Shown one piece after another: positions 20,082-29,753 of a DNA stretch of 64,000 nucleotides (position 1 is its first letter; every line of letters starts with the position of its first letter). The position numbers and the translations under genes are program-made. Location: positions 3,328,001 through 3,392,000 of the forward strand of contig NZ_CP114887.1 of assembly GCF_028747805.1 (NCBI RefSeq), written 5' to 3'. Source of the DNA: Solibacillus daqui (lineage in GTDB: Bacteria; Bacillota; Bacilli; Bacillales_A; Planococcaceae). The notes under the pieces are model-generated. The model saw nothing but the letters and a program-made list of their open reading frames with translations. It did no database searches and had not been told where the DNA came from.

Positions 20082-20876
20082 ATGACTGTATCTATAGAAA
20101 CAAAATCACTTACACTTAGTTATGGTGATATAAACATCATTGAAAATCTAGATTTGTCTATTCCAATGAATGAGATTACCGTGTTAATTGGTGCCAATGG
20201 TTGCGGAAAATCTACGCTTTTACGCTCAATTGCACGATTATTAAAACCGAAGCAAGGATCTGTATTATTAGATGGATCGGATATTTTTAAGTTATCAACA
20301 AAACAAGTAGCAAAAAAACTCTCCATTCTCCCTCAGTCACCCGTGGCACCGGAGGGATTGACAGTTCTACAACTTGTTAAACAAGGTCGTTATCCTCATC
20401 AAAGCTGGAGAAAACAATGGACACCAAAAGATGAGGAAATAGTTTTGAATGCATTAAAAGCAACTGGTGTTGACCACCTTCAAGATAAATCCGTGGACGA
20501 GCTTTCTGGTGGTCAACGTCAACGCGCATGGATTGCGATGACTCTTGCCCAAGATACAGATATAATTTTGTTAGATGAACCAACAACATACTTGGATTTA
20601 ACACATCAAATAGAAGTATTAGATCTGCTATTTGAATTGAATCAACAGCAAAATCGAACAATTATTATGGTCCTTCATGATATAAATCTCGCATGTCGTT
20701 ATGCCGATCACATCATAACTGTTCGTAATCAGACAGTATTTAATCAAGGAAAACCTAAAGAAATAATGACTTCCACATTGGTAAAACATGTATTTGATCT
20801 TAAATGTAAAATGATTGATGATCCGATCTTCGGTACACCTTTATGTATTCCATATGGTAAAGGGCATAAAATCTAA
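20082..20876 (+). CDS. Siderophore ABC transporter ATP-binding protein
   Basis: Protein of 264 residues, the ATPase of the importer. Walker A is GANGCGKST, the Q-loop is ILPQSP, the signature is LSGGQRQR, Walker B is IILLDEPTTYLD and the switch histidine is in VLHDIN. AAGGAG precedes the ATG. It completes the binding protein, two permeases and ATPase set and is followed by a strong terminator. Confidence 0.95.
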   Translation: MTVSIETKSLTLSYGDINIIENLDLSIPMNEITVLIGANGCGKSTLLRSIARLLKPKQGSVLLDGSDIFKLSTKQVAKKLSILPQSPVAPEGLTVLQLVKQGRYPHQSWRKQWTPKDEEIVLNALKATGVDHLQDKSVDELSGGQRQRAWIAMTLAQDTDIILLDEPTTYLDLTHQIEVLDLLFELNQQQNRTIIMVLHDINLACRYADHIITVRNQTVFNQGKPKEIMTSTLVKHVFDLKCKMIDDPIFGTPLCIPYGKGHKI

Positions 20877-20881
20877 AATAT

Positions 20882-20915
20882 GGCACTTCTTGTTCGATTT
20901 TGAACAGGAAGTGCC
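20882..20915 (+). terminator. Terminator of the iron-transport operon
   Basis: A 14-base stem with one G-T pair joins GGCACTTCTTGTTC (20882-20895) and GAACAGGAAGTGCC (20902-20915), followed by TTATTTATTT. Confidence 0.85.
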
Positions 20916-20969
20916 TTATTTATTTAACTATACCTTATTCTTTTTCACGGAGCAGCCTCAATATACATT

Positions 20970-22205
20970 TCATATATGAATTGCTTCATCCACCCAAACG
21001 CGTGCTTCTTCATAGATCGGTAAAATCTGATCTACCGAAATGTTTAATTGTCGCGCTAGAGGTTCGATTTCCGCCCAATTTAATTTGCTTAGCGCAATGC
21101 TAAATTGCAAATATGGCATCATTTCTGTCTCGGCACCGCTAATCGTTTCTATAATATTTTCCGCTAAAGGCAGTTGCACTAAAATCGAATTGATTGGACG
21201 ATTTAATAATGCATCTATTAATGAAAATAATCCAATTAAAAAATACTCTGAATAATTATTTTGATAATTTAATCGCGCACATTTTTCGCATACTTTCGCT
21301 CTGAATAACGACGCATACATTAATTCATTGAATATCTCGCCTTTTTGCTGTATATCTGACTCGTGCATCGCTAGTAAGTAAATCCATATTCGAAGCTCTG
21401 TTAGCCCTAGTAATAATATTGCCTGCTTAATAGAACGAACTTTCGATTTCGAACGCTTTGATGAATTATTAATTAGCTTTAATAGGCGATAGGTTAATGA
21501 GATTTCCCGTTCGATATATTCAACTAACATATCAATATTCGTATTTTCATCACGCAATAACGAAATAATTTGGAAATATTGAAATAGGTTTGCTGGTATG
21601 TCTGTAGCTTTTAAAATTTGCGGTTGTTGAAAGAAATAACCTTGAAACAATGAATACCCTGAATTCTTTGCCTGTTCATAATCCTCACGTGTTTCTACTT
21701 TTTCTGCAAGTAGTTGAATATGCGGGAATTTGGCTTTTACTTTATTTTCAATAATGGCTCTCTCTTGTTCTGATGTCTGTATAAAATCTACTTTAATATA
21801 GTCTACTAACTCAAACAAATTGTCATAGATGAGCACGCTTTCGTCCATAGTAAAATCATCTAATGCTAGTTTAAAACCATCGCGCTTTATTGTTTTAAGT
21901 CGATCAATTAAAGCTGGAGTAATTGGGATATCCTCTAAAAGTTCAATCACTACTTTTGTCGGATTTAAAAAATGAAGCTCCTCCTGCATAATCAAATTTT
22001 CCGTAAAATTGATAAAAGATGGGAGCCCATTCGATACTTCCTGAAAACCAATCTTTATAAACGAATTGATCAAAACATCTATGGTCGCTTTATCGGAATC
22101 AATTTGGGAAAATTTATTTACACCATTGTTTCGATATAAAAGCTCATACGCAACAATTTCTTCTTCACTATTAAATATAGGTTGCCTGCCGATGAAAACT
22201 TCCAT
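20970..22205 (-). CDS. EAL-HDOD signalling protein (YuxH-like)
   Basis: Protein of 411 residues. The N-terminal half resembles a cyclic-di-GMP phosphodiesterase EAL domain, but the signature is degenerate (YELLYR instead of EALLR; LALDDFTMDES without the usual DDFGTG). The C-terminal half (about 205-400) is an HDOD domain (SLTYRLLKLINNSS, KSKVRSIKQAILLLGL). Catalysis is therefore unlikely; such proteins act as binding or regulatory partners. B. subtilis YuxH has the same layout. It is a single gene facing the iron operon's terminator. Confidence 0.86.
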   Translation of the reverse strand: MEVFIGRQPIFNSEEEIVAYELLYRNNGVNKFSQIDSDKATIDVLINSFIKIGFQEVSNGLPSFINFTENLIMQEELHFLNPTKVVIELLEDIPITPALIDRLKTIKRDGFKLALDDFTMDESVLIYDNLFELVDYIKVDFIQTSEQERAIIENKVKAKFPHIQLLAEKVETREDYEQAKNSGYSLFQGYFFQQPQILKATDIPANLFQYFQIISLLRDENTNIDMLVEYIEREISLTYRLLKLINNSSKRSKSKVRSIKQAILLLGLTELRIWIYLLAMHESDIQQKGEIFNELMYASLFRAKVCEKCARLNYQNNYSEYFLIGLFSLIDALLNRPINSILVQLPLAENIIETISGAETEMMPYLQFSIALSKLNWAEIEPLARQLNISVDQILPIYEEARVWVDEAIHI

Positions 22206-22303
22206 GTTAAATTCCCTTCCTCAATTTTATATAGATTCATTGTATTTTTCTTATTTTCCATTGTACTATAAAGTAGATTAACAAAATATAGGAGGTTGTA
22301 ATT

Positions 22304-23080
22304 GTGAACACTATAAAATATGAGCAAAAAGATTTTATCGCCTATGTTACATTAGATCGTCCTGATATGTTAAATGCTTTTAATTTTGAAATGCTAGAGC
22401 AATTGCGCAAAGTAATTGAATCGATTCAAATTCACCCTGATATTCGACTTGTAATTATTACCGGCGCTGGTGATAAAGCCTTTTCAGTTGGAGCGGATTT
22501 AAAGGAACGTAAAACTTTGCCTGATACACTTGTTAAACGAAATTTAAATCGCTTTGGGGAAGTGTTTTCACTTATTGAGCAATTGCCACAGCCCACAATT
22601 TGTGTCATGAATGGCTATGCTTTTGGTGGTGGTCTTGAACTAGCGCTTGCTTGTGATTTCCGTATTGCCGCAGATTCCATTACACTTGGCTTAACTGAAA
22701 CAAGCCTCGGGATTATCCCAGGCGCTGGTGGTACACAACGTTTACCGCGCTTAATCGGCGAAGCAAAGGCACTAGAATTAATCTTAACTGCCAAACGTAT
22801 GACAGCCACAGAAGCACTACACTATGGCGTTGTCACAAAAGTTGCACCAAGAGAACAGTTACATGAGATGACGGCAGAGTTCGCTGCAGTCATTTTAAAA
22901 AATGCACCAATCGCCATTCAACAGGCAAAATTTGCTGTAAAGCAAGGCATGAAAACAGATATTCAAACCGGCTTACAAATAGAACGCAAAGCTTATGAAC
23001 TTACGATTCCAACAGAAGATCGCATTGAAGCACTTAACGCCTTTGCAGAAAAAAGACCTCCTCAGTTTCGAGGGAAATAA
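22304..23080 (+). CDS. Enoyl-CoA hydratase/isomerase family protein
   Basis: Protein of 258 residues, crotonase fold. The oxyanion-hole segments are AFSVGADLKER and YAFGGGLELALACDFR. Both catalytic glutamates of true hydratases are present (GGLELALA and LTETSLGIIPGAGG), so it probably hydrates trans-2-enoyl-CoA in fatty-acid or branched-chain degradation. The start is GTG, eight bases after AGGAGG. Confidence 0.9.
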   Translation: MNTIKYEQKDFIAYVTLDRPDMLNAFNFEMLEQLRKVIESIQIHPDIRLVIITGAGDKAFSVGADLKERKTLPDTLVKRNLNRFGEVFSLIEQLPQPTICVMNGYAFGGGLELALACDFRIAADSITLGLTETSLGIIPGAGGTQRLPRLIGEAKALELILTAKRMTATEALHYGVVTKVAPREQLHEMTAEFAAVILKNAPIAIQQAKFAVKQGMKTDIQTGLQIERKAYELTIPTEDRIEALNAFAEKRPPQFRGK

Positions 23081-23150
23081 GGTCGTTAAATGCTTATGAA
23101 TACTTTATGTATTTCTCTTTCTATATTCATAAAACAATAGTTAATATAAA

Positions 23151-23180
23151 AGGGCATCGCTAAATGTTTAGCAATGCCCT
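23151..23180. terminator. Bidirectional terminator between enoyl-CoA hydratase and DedA genes
   Basis: AGGGCATCGCTAAA (23151-23164) pairs with TTTAGCAATGCCCT (23167-23180) with one mismatch; T-rich tracts lie on both sides, serving the convergent genes. Confidence 0.82.
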
Positions 23181-23185
23181 TTCCA

Positions 23186-23824
23186 TTATTTTTTACGTGC
23201 TTTTAGTGCACCAATAATTGCTGGTAATACTGAAATCACAATAATTAAAATAAGTACTAACGAGAAGTTTTCTTTAATAATTGGAATATTACCGAAGAAG
23301 TAGCCGAGTAGCGTACAACTCATTACCCATAAAAACGCACCTAATACGTTATAGAATAGGAAGTAACGATAGTTCATGCGACTTGCACCGGCAACAAACG
23401 GAATGAATGTACGAATAAATGGCATGAAACGTGCAATAACAATCGTTTTACCGCCATGTTTATTAAAGAAGCGCTGTGCAATTTCTAAACGCTCACGATT
23501 AATAACTCGTCCGATAAAACTGTTTTCCGGGATAGACATCCCTACTTTATGTCCAATATGATAATTGACTGTATCCCCGAGAACTGCTGCCACGAAAAAG
23601 ATAATCAATAAAGTATATAAATTAAATGCACCTAATGCGGCCAGAGTACCACTCGCAAATAATAGTGAATCCCCCGGTAAAAATGGCATAATCACTATGC
23701 CTGTTTCAACGAACACAATCGTAAATAAAATCCCGTACGACCAATTCCCAAACTGTTGGATAATTTCAACAAGATGTTCGTCGATGTGTAAAATAAAATC
23801 AATTAACCCATAAATGATTGACAT
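23186..23824 (-). CDS. DedA-family membrane protein
   Basis: Protein of 212 residues with about five hydrophobic segments. DedA motifs are seen: FVETGIVIMPFLPGDSLLFASG, GDTVNYHIGHKVG and the arginine-rich loop RFMPFIRTFIPFVAGASRM. Several DedA proteins recycle undecaprenyl phosphate or other lipids across the membrane; which lipid this one moves cannot be told. Single-gene unit. Confidence 0.9.
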   Translation of the reverse strand: MSIIYGLIDFILHIDEHLVEIIQQFGNWSYGILFTIVFVETGIVIMPFLPGDSLLFASGTLAALGAFNLYTLLIIFFVAAVLGDTVNYHIGHKVGMSIPENSFIGRVINRERLEIAQRFFNKHGGKTIVIARFMPFIRTFIPFVAGASRMNYRYFLFYNVLGAFLWVMSCTLLGYFFGNIPIIKENFSLVLILIIVISVLPAIIGALKARKK

Positions 23825-24000
23825 CGTTACTCTCTCTTTTCTGCTAAATTATTTTTTTATTTTACCATACTATGAAAGTGATGGTTGATTATTTCGTCTA
23901 TGTAAAGACGTTTAGTACGTTGAATTGTTGCCACAACTCAATGTTTGCTAAACAAATTTACAAAACTGTAATATTACTTTGCAATTAGAAACAAAATGAA

Positions 24001-24029
24001 AAGGGCATCCACTTTCGATGGATACCCTT
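24001..24029 (-). terminator. Terminator after the S9 peptidase gene
   Basis: AAGGGCATCCA (24001-24011) pairs with TGGATACCCTT (24019-24029); TTTTCATTTTG follows on the minus strand. The 213-base gap to the DedA gene holds nothing else clear. Confidence 0.8.
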
Positions 24030-24037
24030 TTTTCATG

Positions 24038-26011
24038 TTATAAATATTTTTCAAACCAACCGGTAATTTGAGCTAAACGCTCTACTCGTAAGCTCGGAAT
24101 CCCTGTACGTGATAAGTTATGGTCACTTTCTGGGAAGCGAACAAATCCTACTTCTTTCCCCATACGTTTTAGCGTAATGTATAATTGCTCTGCTTGCTCT
24201 ATTGGACAACGGAAATCACGTTCGCTATGCAAAATTAATAGCGGTGTTTCCACATTTGTTGCGTACTTTAATGGTGAATGATGCCAAAGCTTTTCGACAT
24301 TATTCATATCGGCAAGCATTTGCCATTCTGTGAAGTAATAGCCAATATCCGATACCCCATTAAAACTAATCCAGTTTGAAATTGAACGTTGTGTTACCGC
24401 TGCTTTAAAGCGGGTAGTATGTCCTACCACCCAGTTTGTCATGAAGCCACCGTAGCTACCACCCGTTAAGCCAAGACGCTCCTCATCAATCCAATCATAG
24501 TTGGCTAACGCATAATCTAATCCAGCCATAATATCTTCATAGTCTCCGCCACCATAATCACCGCGCACTGCATCTACAAAGCCTTGCGAATAGCCATGAC
24601 TACCACGTGGATTTACATATAAGACGCCATAGCCTTGAGCTGCTAATAGCTGCATTTCGTGGAAGAATGTGTTGGCATAAAGTGTATGCGGTCCGCCATG
24701 AACTTCCACAATTAGTGGATACTTTTCGCCCGCAATGTAATTTGCTGGTTTCATAATCCATCCATGCACAGTGAAGCCATCTTTTGTTGGATAAACAATT
24801 GCCTCTGGTGTTGAAAGTGCTGTGTTTGCTAGAAATTCGGCATTAAATGTTGTTAATTGTTTGCGCTCACCTGTTGTAATATCAAAATCAAATAGCTCTC
24901 CAGGAAATGTTGGATTTGATACGGTCATTAATGCACGATTACCATTTTTAAAAATCGCATAGCCATATACGTGTTCATTTTCAGGGGATGCCGGATAAAT
25001 CGCTCCTTCAAGCGTTGCATAATACAAACGAACATCACCTTCTGTTGACACTTGGAAATACAAATCATTGTTTTCCGTCCACATGACAGTTGGTGCTGAT
25101 GCAGCTTGTTGAGTGTCTCCTACCGCATAATCTCCTACTGGTACATCAAACATTTCTGTTAGCTTTTGTATATTTTTTGATTGTGTGTCGTAAATATAGA
25201 CATGACCATGCGTTGCGTTTTTAAATGTTTGATCTGAACCACCAAATGCAATATAGCGGTCATCAAATGAAAACGCAGCGTCTCCATAATAACCATCTTC
25301 CTCGATTAACATTATTTCTTCTTTTGTGTCCACATCTACTAAATAAAGTGGTGTGCGGAATACATCATCAGTGTTGTCAACTCTGTTTACCGCTACTACT
25401 AGCGTTTTCCCATCATGTGAAATTCCTTGTAAGCTATGTGAATAAGGTGCATCTGTATATGCCGTTACTTCTTTTGAGCCCAATTCAACAACAGCAATTT
25501 GTGCATGACGATTTTGAGGTAATAGCCCTAAACTATCGGCTTTATACTTCATTTTGTCGACTACAAATGCTTTCGGAAATTTTTTATCTTCCTTTTCTTC
25601 CTCGTCCGTAATTGCTAGTCCTTCTTTGACTGAAGTTGTCAGCCAAATCTTTTCACCACATGGGCTCCATAAAAATGAATTAACCCCATTTGGTAATGTC
25701 GTAATTTCTTGTGCTTCGCCTCCGCGACTATTTAATAAATAGAGCTGTTGTTTTTCGCCACGCTTCACTAAAAATGCCACTTGTTTACCATTCGGCGACC
25801 AAGCTGGACTTGAGATTCGTTCGTTTCCAAATGTCCATTGTGTCAAATTGCCTGATGCTAATTCAATGTGAAATAAATGGGCATTATAATTATTTTCTTT
25901 TTCGTTAATTTGTGTGTGAATGAATAGCGCTTCCTGCTCATTTGGAGCTAGCACTGGATTGGTAATCGATTGTAGTTCAAATAAGCTTTCTTTTGTTACA
26001 AAGTTAGTCAT
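24038..26011 (-). CDS. S9 family prolyl oligopeptidase/acylaminoacyl-peptidase
   Basis: Protein of 657 residues with no signal peptide, so cytoplasmic. The first ~400 residues form a WD40-like beta-propeller (repeats such as SPAWSPNGKQVAFLV and FLWSPCGEKIW). The C-terminal alpha/beta-hydrolase domain has the nucleophile in GGSYGG (Ser519), with Asp599 (SERDFRCP) and His631 (SDHNLSR) completing the triad. It probably trims short peptides. It resembles B. subtilis YuxL. Single-gene unit. Confidence 0.93.
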   Translation of the reverse strand: MTNFVTKESLFELQSITNPVLAPNEQEALFIHTQINEKENNYNAHLFHIELASGNLTQWTFGNERISSPAWSPNGKQVAFLVKRGEKQQLYLLNSRGGEAQEITTLPNGVNSFLWSPCGEKIWLTTSVKEGLAITDEEEKEDKKFPKAFVVDKMKYKADSLGLLPQNRHAQIAVVELGSKEVTAYTDAPYSHSLQGISHDGKTLVVAVNRVDNTDDVFRTPLYLVDVDTKEEIMLIEEDGYYGDAAFSFDDRYIAFGGSDQTFKNATHGHVYIYDTQSKNIQKLTEMFDVPVGDYAVGDTQQAASAPTVMWTENNDLYFQVSTEGDVRLYYATLEGAIYPASPENEHVYGYAIFKNGNRALMTVSNPTFPGELFDFDITTGERKQLTTFNAEFLANTALSTPEAIVYPTKDGFTVHGWIMKPANYIAGEKYPLIVEVHGGPHTLYANTFFHEMQLLAAQGYGVLYVNPRGSHGYSQGFVDAVRGDYGGGDYEDIMAGLDYALANYDWIDEERLGLTGGSYGGFMTNWVVGHTTRFKAAVTQRSISNWISFNGVSDIGYYFTEWQMLADMNNVEKLWHHSPLKYATNVETPLLILHSERDFRCPIEQAEQLYITLKRMGKEVGFVRFPESDHNLSRTGIPSLRVERLAQITGWFEKYL

Positions 26012-26091
26012 AAGTCACCTCGTTATTATTTCGGATTACGTAATATTTAGTTTACCAATTTTTGCATCAAAATTCAAAGTAAAAAATAAAT

Positions 26092-26123
26092 AACACTTAC
26101 CACCAATCGAAGCGGTAAGTGTT
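26092..26123 (-). terminator. Terminator after the acyl-CoA ligase gene
   Basis: AACACTTACC (26092-26101) pairs perfectly with GGTAAGTGTT (26114-26123); ATTTATTTTTT follows on the minus strand. Confidence 0.88.
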
Positions 26124-26129
26124 GACTTA

Positions 26130-27680
26130 TTAGGCTTTCATCGCTTCTTTTAACGAACGACGCAAAATTTTACCTGTCGTATTTTTTGGTAACTCATCAA
26201 TAATTTCGATGACTGTAGGTACTTTATATTTTACGATATGCTGTGCGCAGTATTCTTGAATATTTTCTACTGTTAATGAAGGATCTTTTAGCACAACATA
26301 AGCATGCACTGCCTCACCGAAGTTTGGATCTGGGAAGCCGACAACAGCCGCTTCTACAATACCGCTGTGTGAATATAACACTTCCTCTACTTCACGAGGA
26401 TATACATTAAAACCACCTACAATAATTAAATCCTTTTTGCGATCCACGATAAAGAAATAATCTTCTTCGTCTTTTCGTGCTAAGTCACCTGTATATAGCC
26501 AGCCATCGCGAATTGTAACTGCTGTTTCTTCTGGCATTTTATAATAGCCCTTCATCACATTTGGTCCGCGAACGATTAATTCGCCTACCTCACCAATTGC
26601 GACTTCTTGACCAGTTTCATCAACGACTTTATTTTCCACATTAATAATTGCTTGTCCGATTGAACCAGGCTTACGGTCACGATCAATTGGATTAAAACAA
26701 GTAACTGGTGAAGCTTCTGACAGACCATAACCTTCTGAAATTCGTACATTAAACTTATTTTCAAAGTTATGTAGTAATGATACTGGCAATGATGATCCGC
26801 CTGAAATCGCTACGCGTAATGTAGATAATGCGCTTACTTCGCCACCTTCAAATTGGTATAAGAAGTTAAACATTGTCGGTACGCCTGCAAATACCGTTGC
26901 TTTATAAGTAACAGCTAACTCAAAAATTTCACCTGGGCTAAAGCGTGGCGCTAATAAAATTGTAGCCCCACGTGTTAATGGTGCATTCACTACTACCGTT
27001 AATGCGAATACGTGGAATACCGGTAACGTGGCAATAACACGATCTTCATGTGTCATTTTTAAATAATCACCAATATCACGGGCATTTGAATAAAGATTAT
27101 TATGTGTTAACATCGCACCTTTCGGATGACCTGTAGTACCTGATGTATACAAAATAATCGCTGTATCATCTGGTGACACTTCTACTGGGTCAACAGAACG
27201 TGTTGCCCCCGATAACACTTGTGTAAATAATTTTGTCTTCACTTTCACTGCGTCAGATAACGCTGCATATTTCTCCCCAATATCTGGTGTCGTTTCGCAT
27301 ATAATGTAATTTGTCACTTGTGGGAATCCTTGCACCCCTGCCTCCACAAGTGGCAATAACATATCTAGTGCGATAACAACCTTTACATCACCATTTTTAA
27401 TAATGTACGAAATTTCGTCTGCTGTATAAATTGGGTTGATTGGAATAGCAACTGCCCCAATACGCATTGACGCGTATAAACTAATGATAAAATGCGGTGT
27501 ATTGCCGAGTAAAAGGGCGATATGATCTCCCTTTTGTACACCTAAATCTTCTAGAGCTCCAGCAAAACGTGAAACTGTTTGCTCTAATTCTCCATAAGAA
27601 GTGCCTTTCCCTAAAAAGTGATACGCTGTTTTTTCTGGTTGTTCGAAAGCTTGTTGTCGTACTTTTTCAACTAAATTCAA
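26130..27680 (-). CDS. lcfB: Long-chain fatty-acid CoA ligase
   Basis: Protein of 516 residues, ANL superfamily. The phosphate-binding loop is ILYTSGTTGHPKGAMLTH, the A5 motif is EGYGLSEASP, the A7 motif is WLYTGDLAR and the A10 lysine is in PKNTTGKILRR. It activates fatty acids with ATP and CoA. I place the start at TTG 27680 (next residues NLVEKV), nine bases after GGGG; the ATG three codons upstream abuts that site. B. subtilis LcfB also begins at this point. Confidence 0.92.
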   Translation of the reverse strand: MNLVEKVRQQAFEQPEKTAYHFLGKGTSYGELEQTVSRFAGALEDLGVQKGDHIALLLGNTPHFIISLYASMRIGAVAIPINPIYTADEISYIIKNGDVKVVIALDMLLPLVEAGVQGFPQVTNYIICETTPDIGEKYAALSDAVKVKTKLFTQVLSGATRSVDPVEVSPDDTAIILYTSGTTGHPKGAMLTHNNLYSNARDIGDYLKMTHEDRVIATLPVFHVFALTVVVNAPLTRGATILLAPRFSPGEIFELAVTYKATVFAGVPTMFNFLYQFEGGEVSALSTLRVAISGGSSLPVSLLHNFENKFNVRISEGYGLSEASPVTCFNPIDRDRKPGSIGQAIINVENKVVDETGQEVAIGEVGELIVRGPNVMKGYYKMPEETAVTIRDGWLYTGDLARKDEEDYFFIVDRKKDLIIVGGFNVYPREVEEVLYSHSGIVEAAVVGFPDPNFGEAVHAYVVLKDPSLTVENIQEYCAQHIVKYKVPTVIEIIDELPKNTTGKILRRSLKEAMKA

Positions 27681-27818
27681 TACACCCATCCCCTTTTCAC
27701 ATAAAATGAAAGAATATTCACTTTAATAGAAGTATAAAATAAGTATATTAATAAAACAACATCAATTTCTGCGTTATTACATAAATATTGTTTTTAATAC
27801 ACCTTTTTCTATTTTCCA

Positions 27819-29753
27819 TTACCCACTAATATGCGAAATATAGCGCCAACGAATTAAGAAGAAATAGACAATTTGGATGAATATAAAGCACGTAAATGAA
27901 AATACCACCTCTTTTACGATTGACAAATTCATATAATCATTTAACACCATTTGCACGACATAAAATGCAAATGCGCTGTGCATCAGGGCTAATCCCCACG
28001 GTAAGAAAAATTGAATGACTAAATTCCGAGTGACAATTCGCTTCATCTCTTTGTCTGTTAACCCAATTCGCTTTAATGTATTAAACTGCTTTTTCTCACG
28101 ATCTAAGTTTGCATAAATTTTGAAATACACAAAACTACCTGAAGCAAGTAAAAATACAGCAACCACCAAAATTCCAACAATTGTCAATAATGAATACGTA
28201 GCTAATATATAAGAATAATTTAGCCCTGCATTTTCAAAATAAAATGGCAATGAGTAATTTCTATTCAGCACATACTCGCTTGCGACCATTTGCTGAATAC
28301 CTAGTCCTACAAATTCGGTTTCAGCCCAATTCGGAATATCAAACGTAAATAAATGGTAGCCAGGCTCAACATCTGGTGCACGTTCGAATTCATTTACTAG
28401 CTTTTCAAAATCTTCGTCACTAATAATAATCGAATTACTACTAATCATCGCCGCTGGGAAAAACATTTTCGGGTACACACTATTAATCGTTAGTGCTACA
28501 TTATTTTCCTTCAATGTTGTATGGACAACCGTTTCACGAAGCTCTTTTATTGAATCCTCCGAATACGGAATGAACATTGCTTCTCCACTATTCAAACTAA
28601 CAAGCGGGTATTTATATGAAAACAGTAAATGATTAACATCAGTTTCCCGAAAAACCTCTACTGGATTCGATGTAAAAGTAGACGTTTGACGCACTACGGA
28701 AAAGCGTGTCATATGATAACTAATACCGTTTTGTTCTAAATCCTTAATAATTGAAAGTACATGTTCGATTTCATAAGGATTATCGATTTCCCCCTTATAA
28801 ATAATGCCAATTGGGTTAATTTTGTCATATTGAGATGTGTAGGATGACATCGCAGATAACACACCTACTGTCAAAAACGCCAATGTCGAAACAAGTGTCA
28901 CGACAAAAAACATTCGCGAATTTACACGCAGTACTTGTACTTGATCGGCAATCAATAACATACGGGATTGCTTCCAGTACACATGCTTGCGTCGCTTAAT
29001 ACGATCAATTACCAGTAACGTCGTATCTGAAAAGAAATAATACGTACCAAACGTAACAAATATCGGAATTAGTAACGTATACGTAAAAATAGACGATTTA
29101 GTTGTTAAAAGTGCCAAGCTATATCCAACAACTATTAATACAATGCCCAAAATTGCATTGCGTTTGGAATAAGACTGCTCAATTTCAATCGATTGTTGAC
29201 CACGAATCAAATCGCGGATCTTTAAGTCAGGAATAAACATCATACTAATCGTCGAAATAATAACAAATGCACTTAAATAAACAAAAAGAGTAAGTACAAA
29301 AGGTTCCCACGAGAAGTACAATGGCAATGCCGATAAATTCAAAATTTCTCGCACAATCATAAAGAAAAAATTCGAAAAAGCAAAACCAAAAACGATGCCC
29401 AACAAACACGAAAACAGCCCGATTGTCATCGTTTCAATGAAAATTAACTTTCCAAGCTGATGCCGACTCATGCCGAGCTGTAGTAATATTGCAAATTCCT
29501 TCGAACGTGCTTCTAAAAATGCACGCAACGAATAGTAAATAAAAAACCATGAAAATAACACGAGTATAATTTCCGCAAAAACCATGCCCGCAATCGAGAC
29601 TTCTCCTAAAAAGCCACTTTCAATTTCAGGGTGAAACATGAGCATTGAGTAAATAAAAAAAACAAACACACTAAAAAAGGTGGCCATAAAAAACGCCGCA
29701 TAATTTCGGAAATTGCGGAAAACGTTACGGTAAGCGAATTGAAGAAAAGTCAC
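27819..29753 (-). CDS. BceB-type ABC transporter permease (FtsX-like)
   Basis: Protein of about 644 residues with ten predicted membrane segments and one large extracellular domain (about residues 300-520) between segments seven and eight, the hallmark of BceB-type permeases. The N-terminus TFLQFAYRNVFRNFRNYAAFF is typical. With its ATPase it senses and removes cell-wall-active peptides such as bacitracin or lantibiotics from their lipid targets. GTG 29753 is eight bases after GGGGG; an ATG two codons upstream is nearly on that site. It overlaps the ATPase gene by 29 bases. Confidence 0.88.
   Translation of the reverse strand: MTFLQFAYRNVFRNFRNYAAFFMATFFSVFVFFIYSMLMFHPEIESGFLGEVSIAGMVFAEIILVLFSWFFIYYSLRAFLEARSKEFAILLQLGMSRHQLGKLIFIETMTIGLFSCLLGIVFGFAFSNFFFMIVREILNLSALPLYFSWEPFVLTLFVYLSAFVIISTISMMFIPDLKIRDLIRGQQSIEIEQSYSKRNAILGIVLIVVGYSLALLTTKSSIFTYTLLIPIFVTFGTYYFFSDTTLLVIDRIKRRKHVYWKQSRMLLIADQVQVLRVNSRMFFVVTLVSTLAFLTVGVLSAMSSYTSQYDKINPIGIIYKGEIDNPYEIEHVLSIIKDLEQNGISYHMTRFSVVRQTSTFTSNPVEVFRETDVNHLLFSYKYPLVSLNSGEAMFIPYSEDSIKELRETVVHTTLKENNVALTINSVYPKMFFPAAMISSNSIIISDEDFEKLVNEFERAPDVEPGYHLFTFDIPNWAETEFVGLGIQQMVASEYVLNRNYSLPFYFENAGLNYSYILATYSLLTIVGILVVAVFLLASGSFVYFKIYANLDREKKQFNTLKRIGLTDKEMKRIVTRNLVIQFFLPWGLALMHSAFAFYVVQMVLNDYMNLSIVKEVVFSFTCFIFIQIVYFFLIRWRYISHISG

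Noticed and set aside
25225..25611. 128-codon open frame opposite the S9 peptidase gene
   Set aside because: It is antisense to a conserved enzyme, with low-complexity leucine/histidine-rich translation and no start signal.
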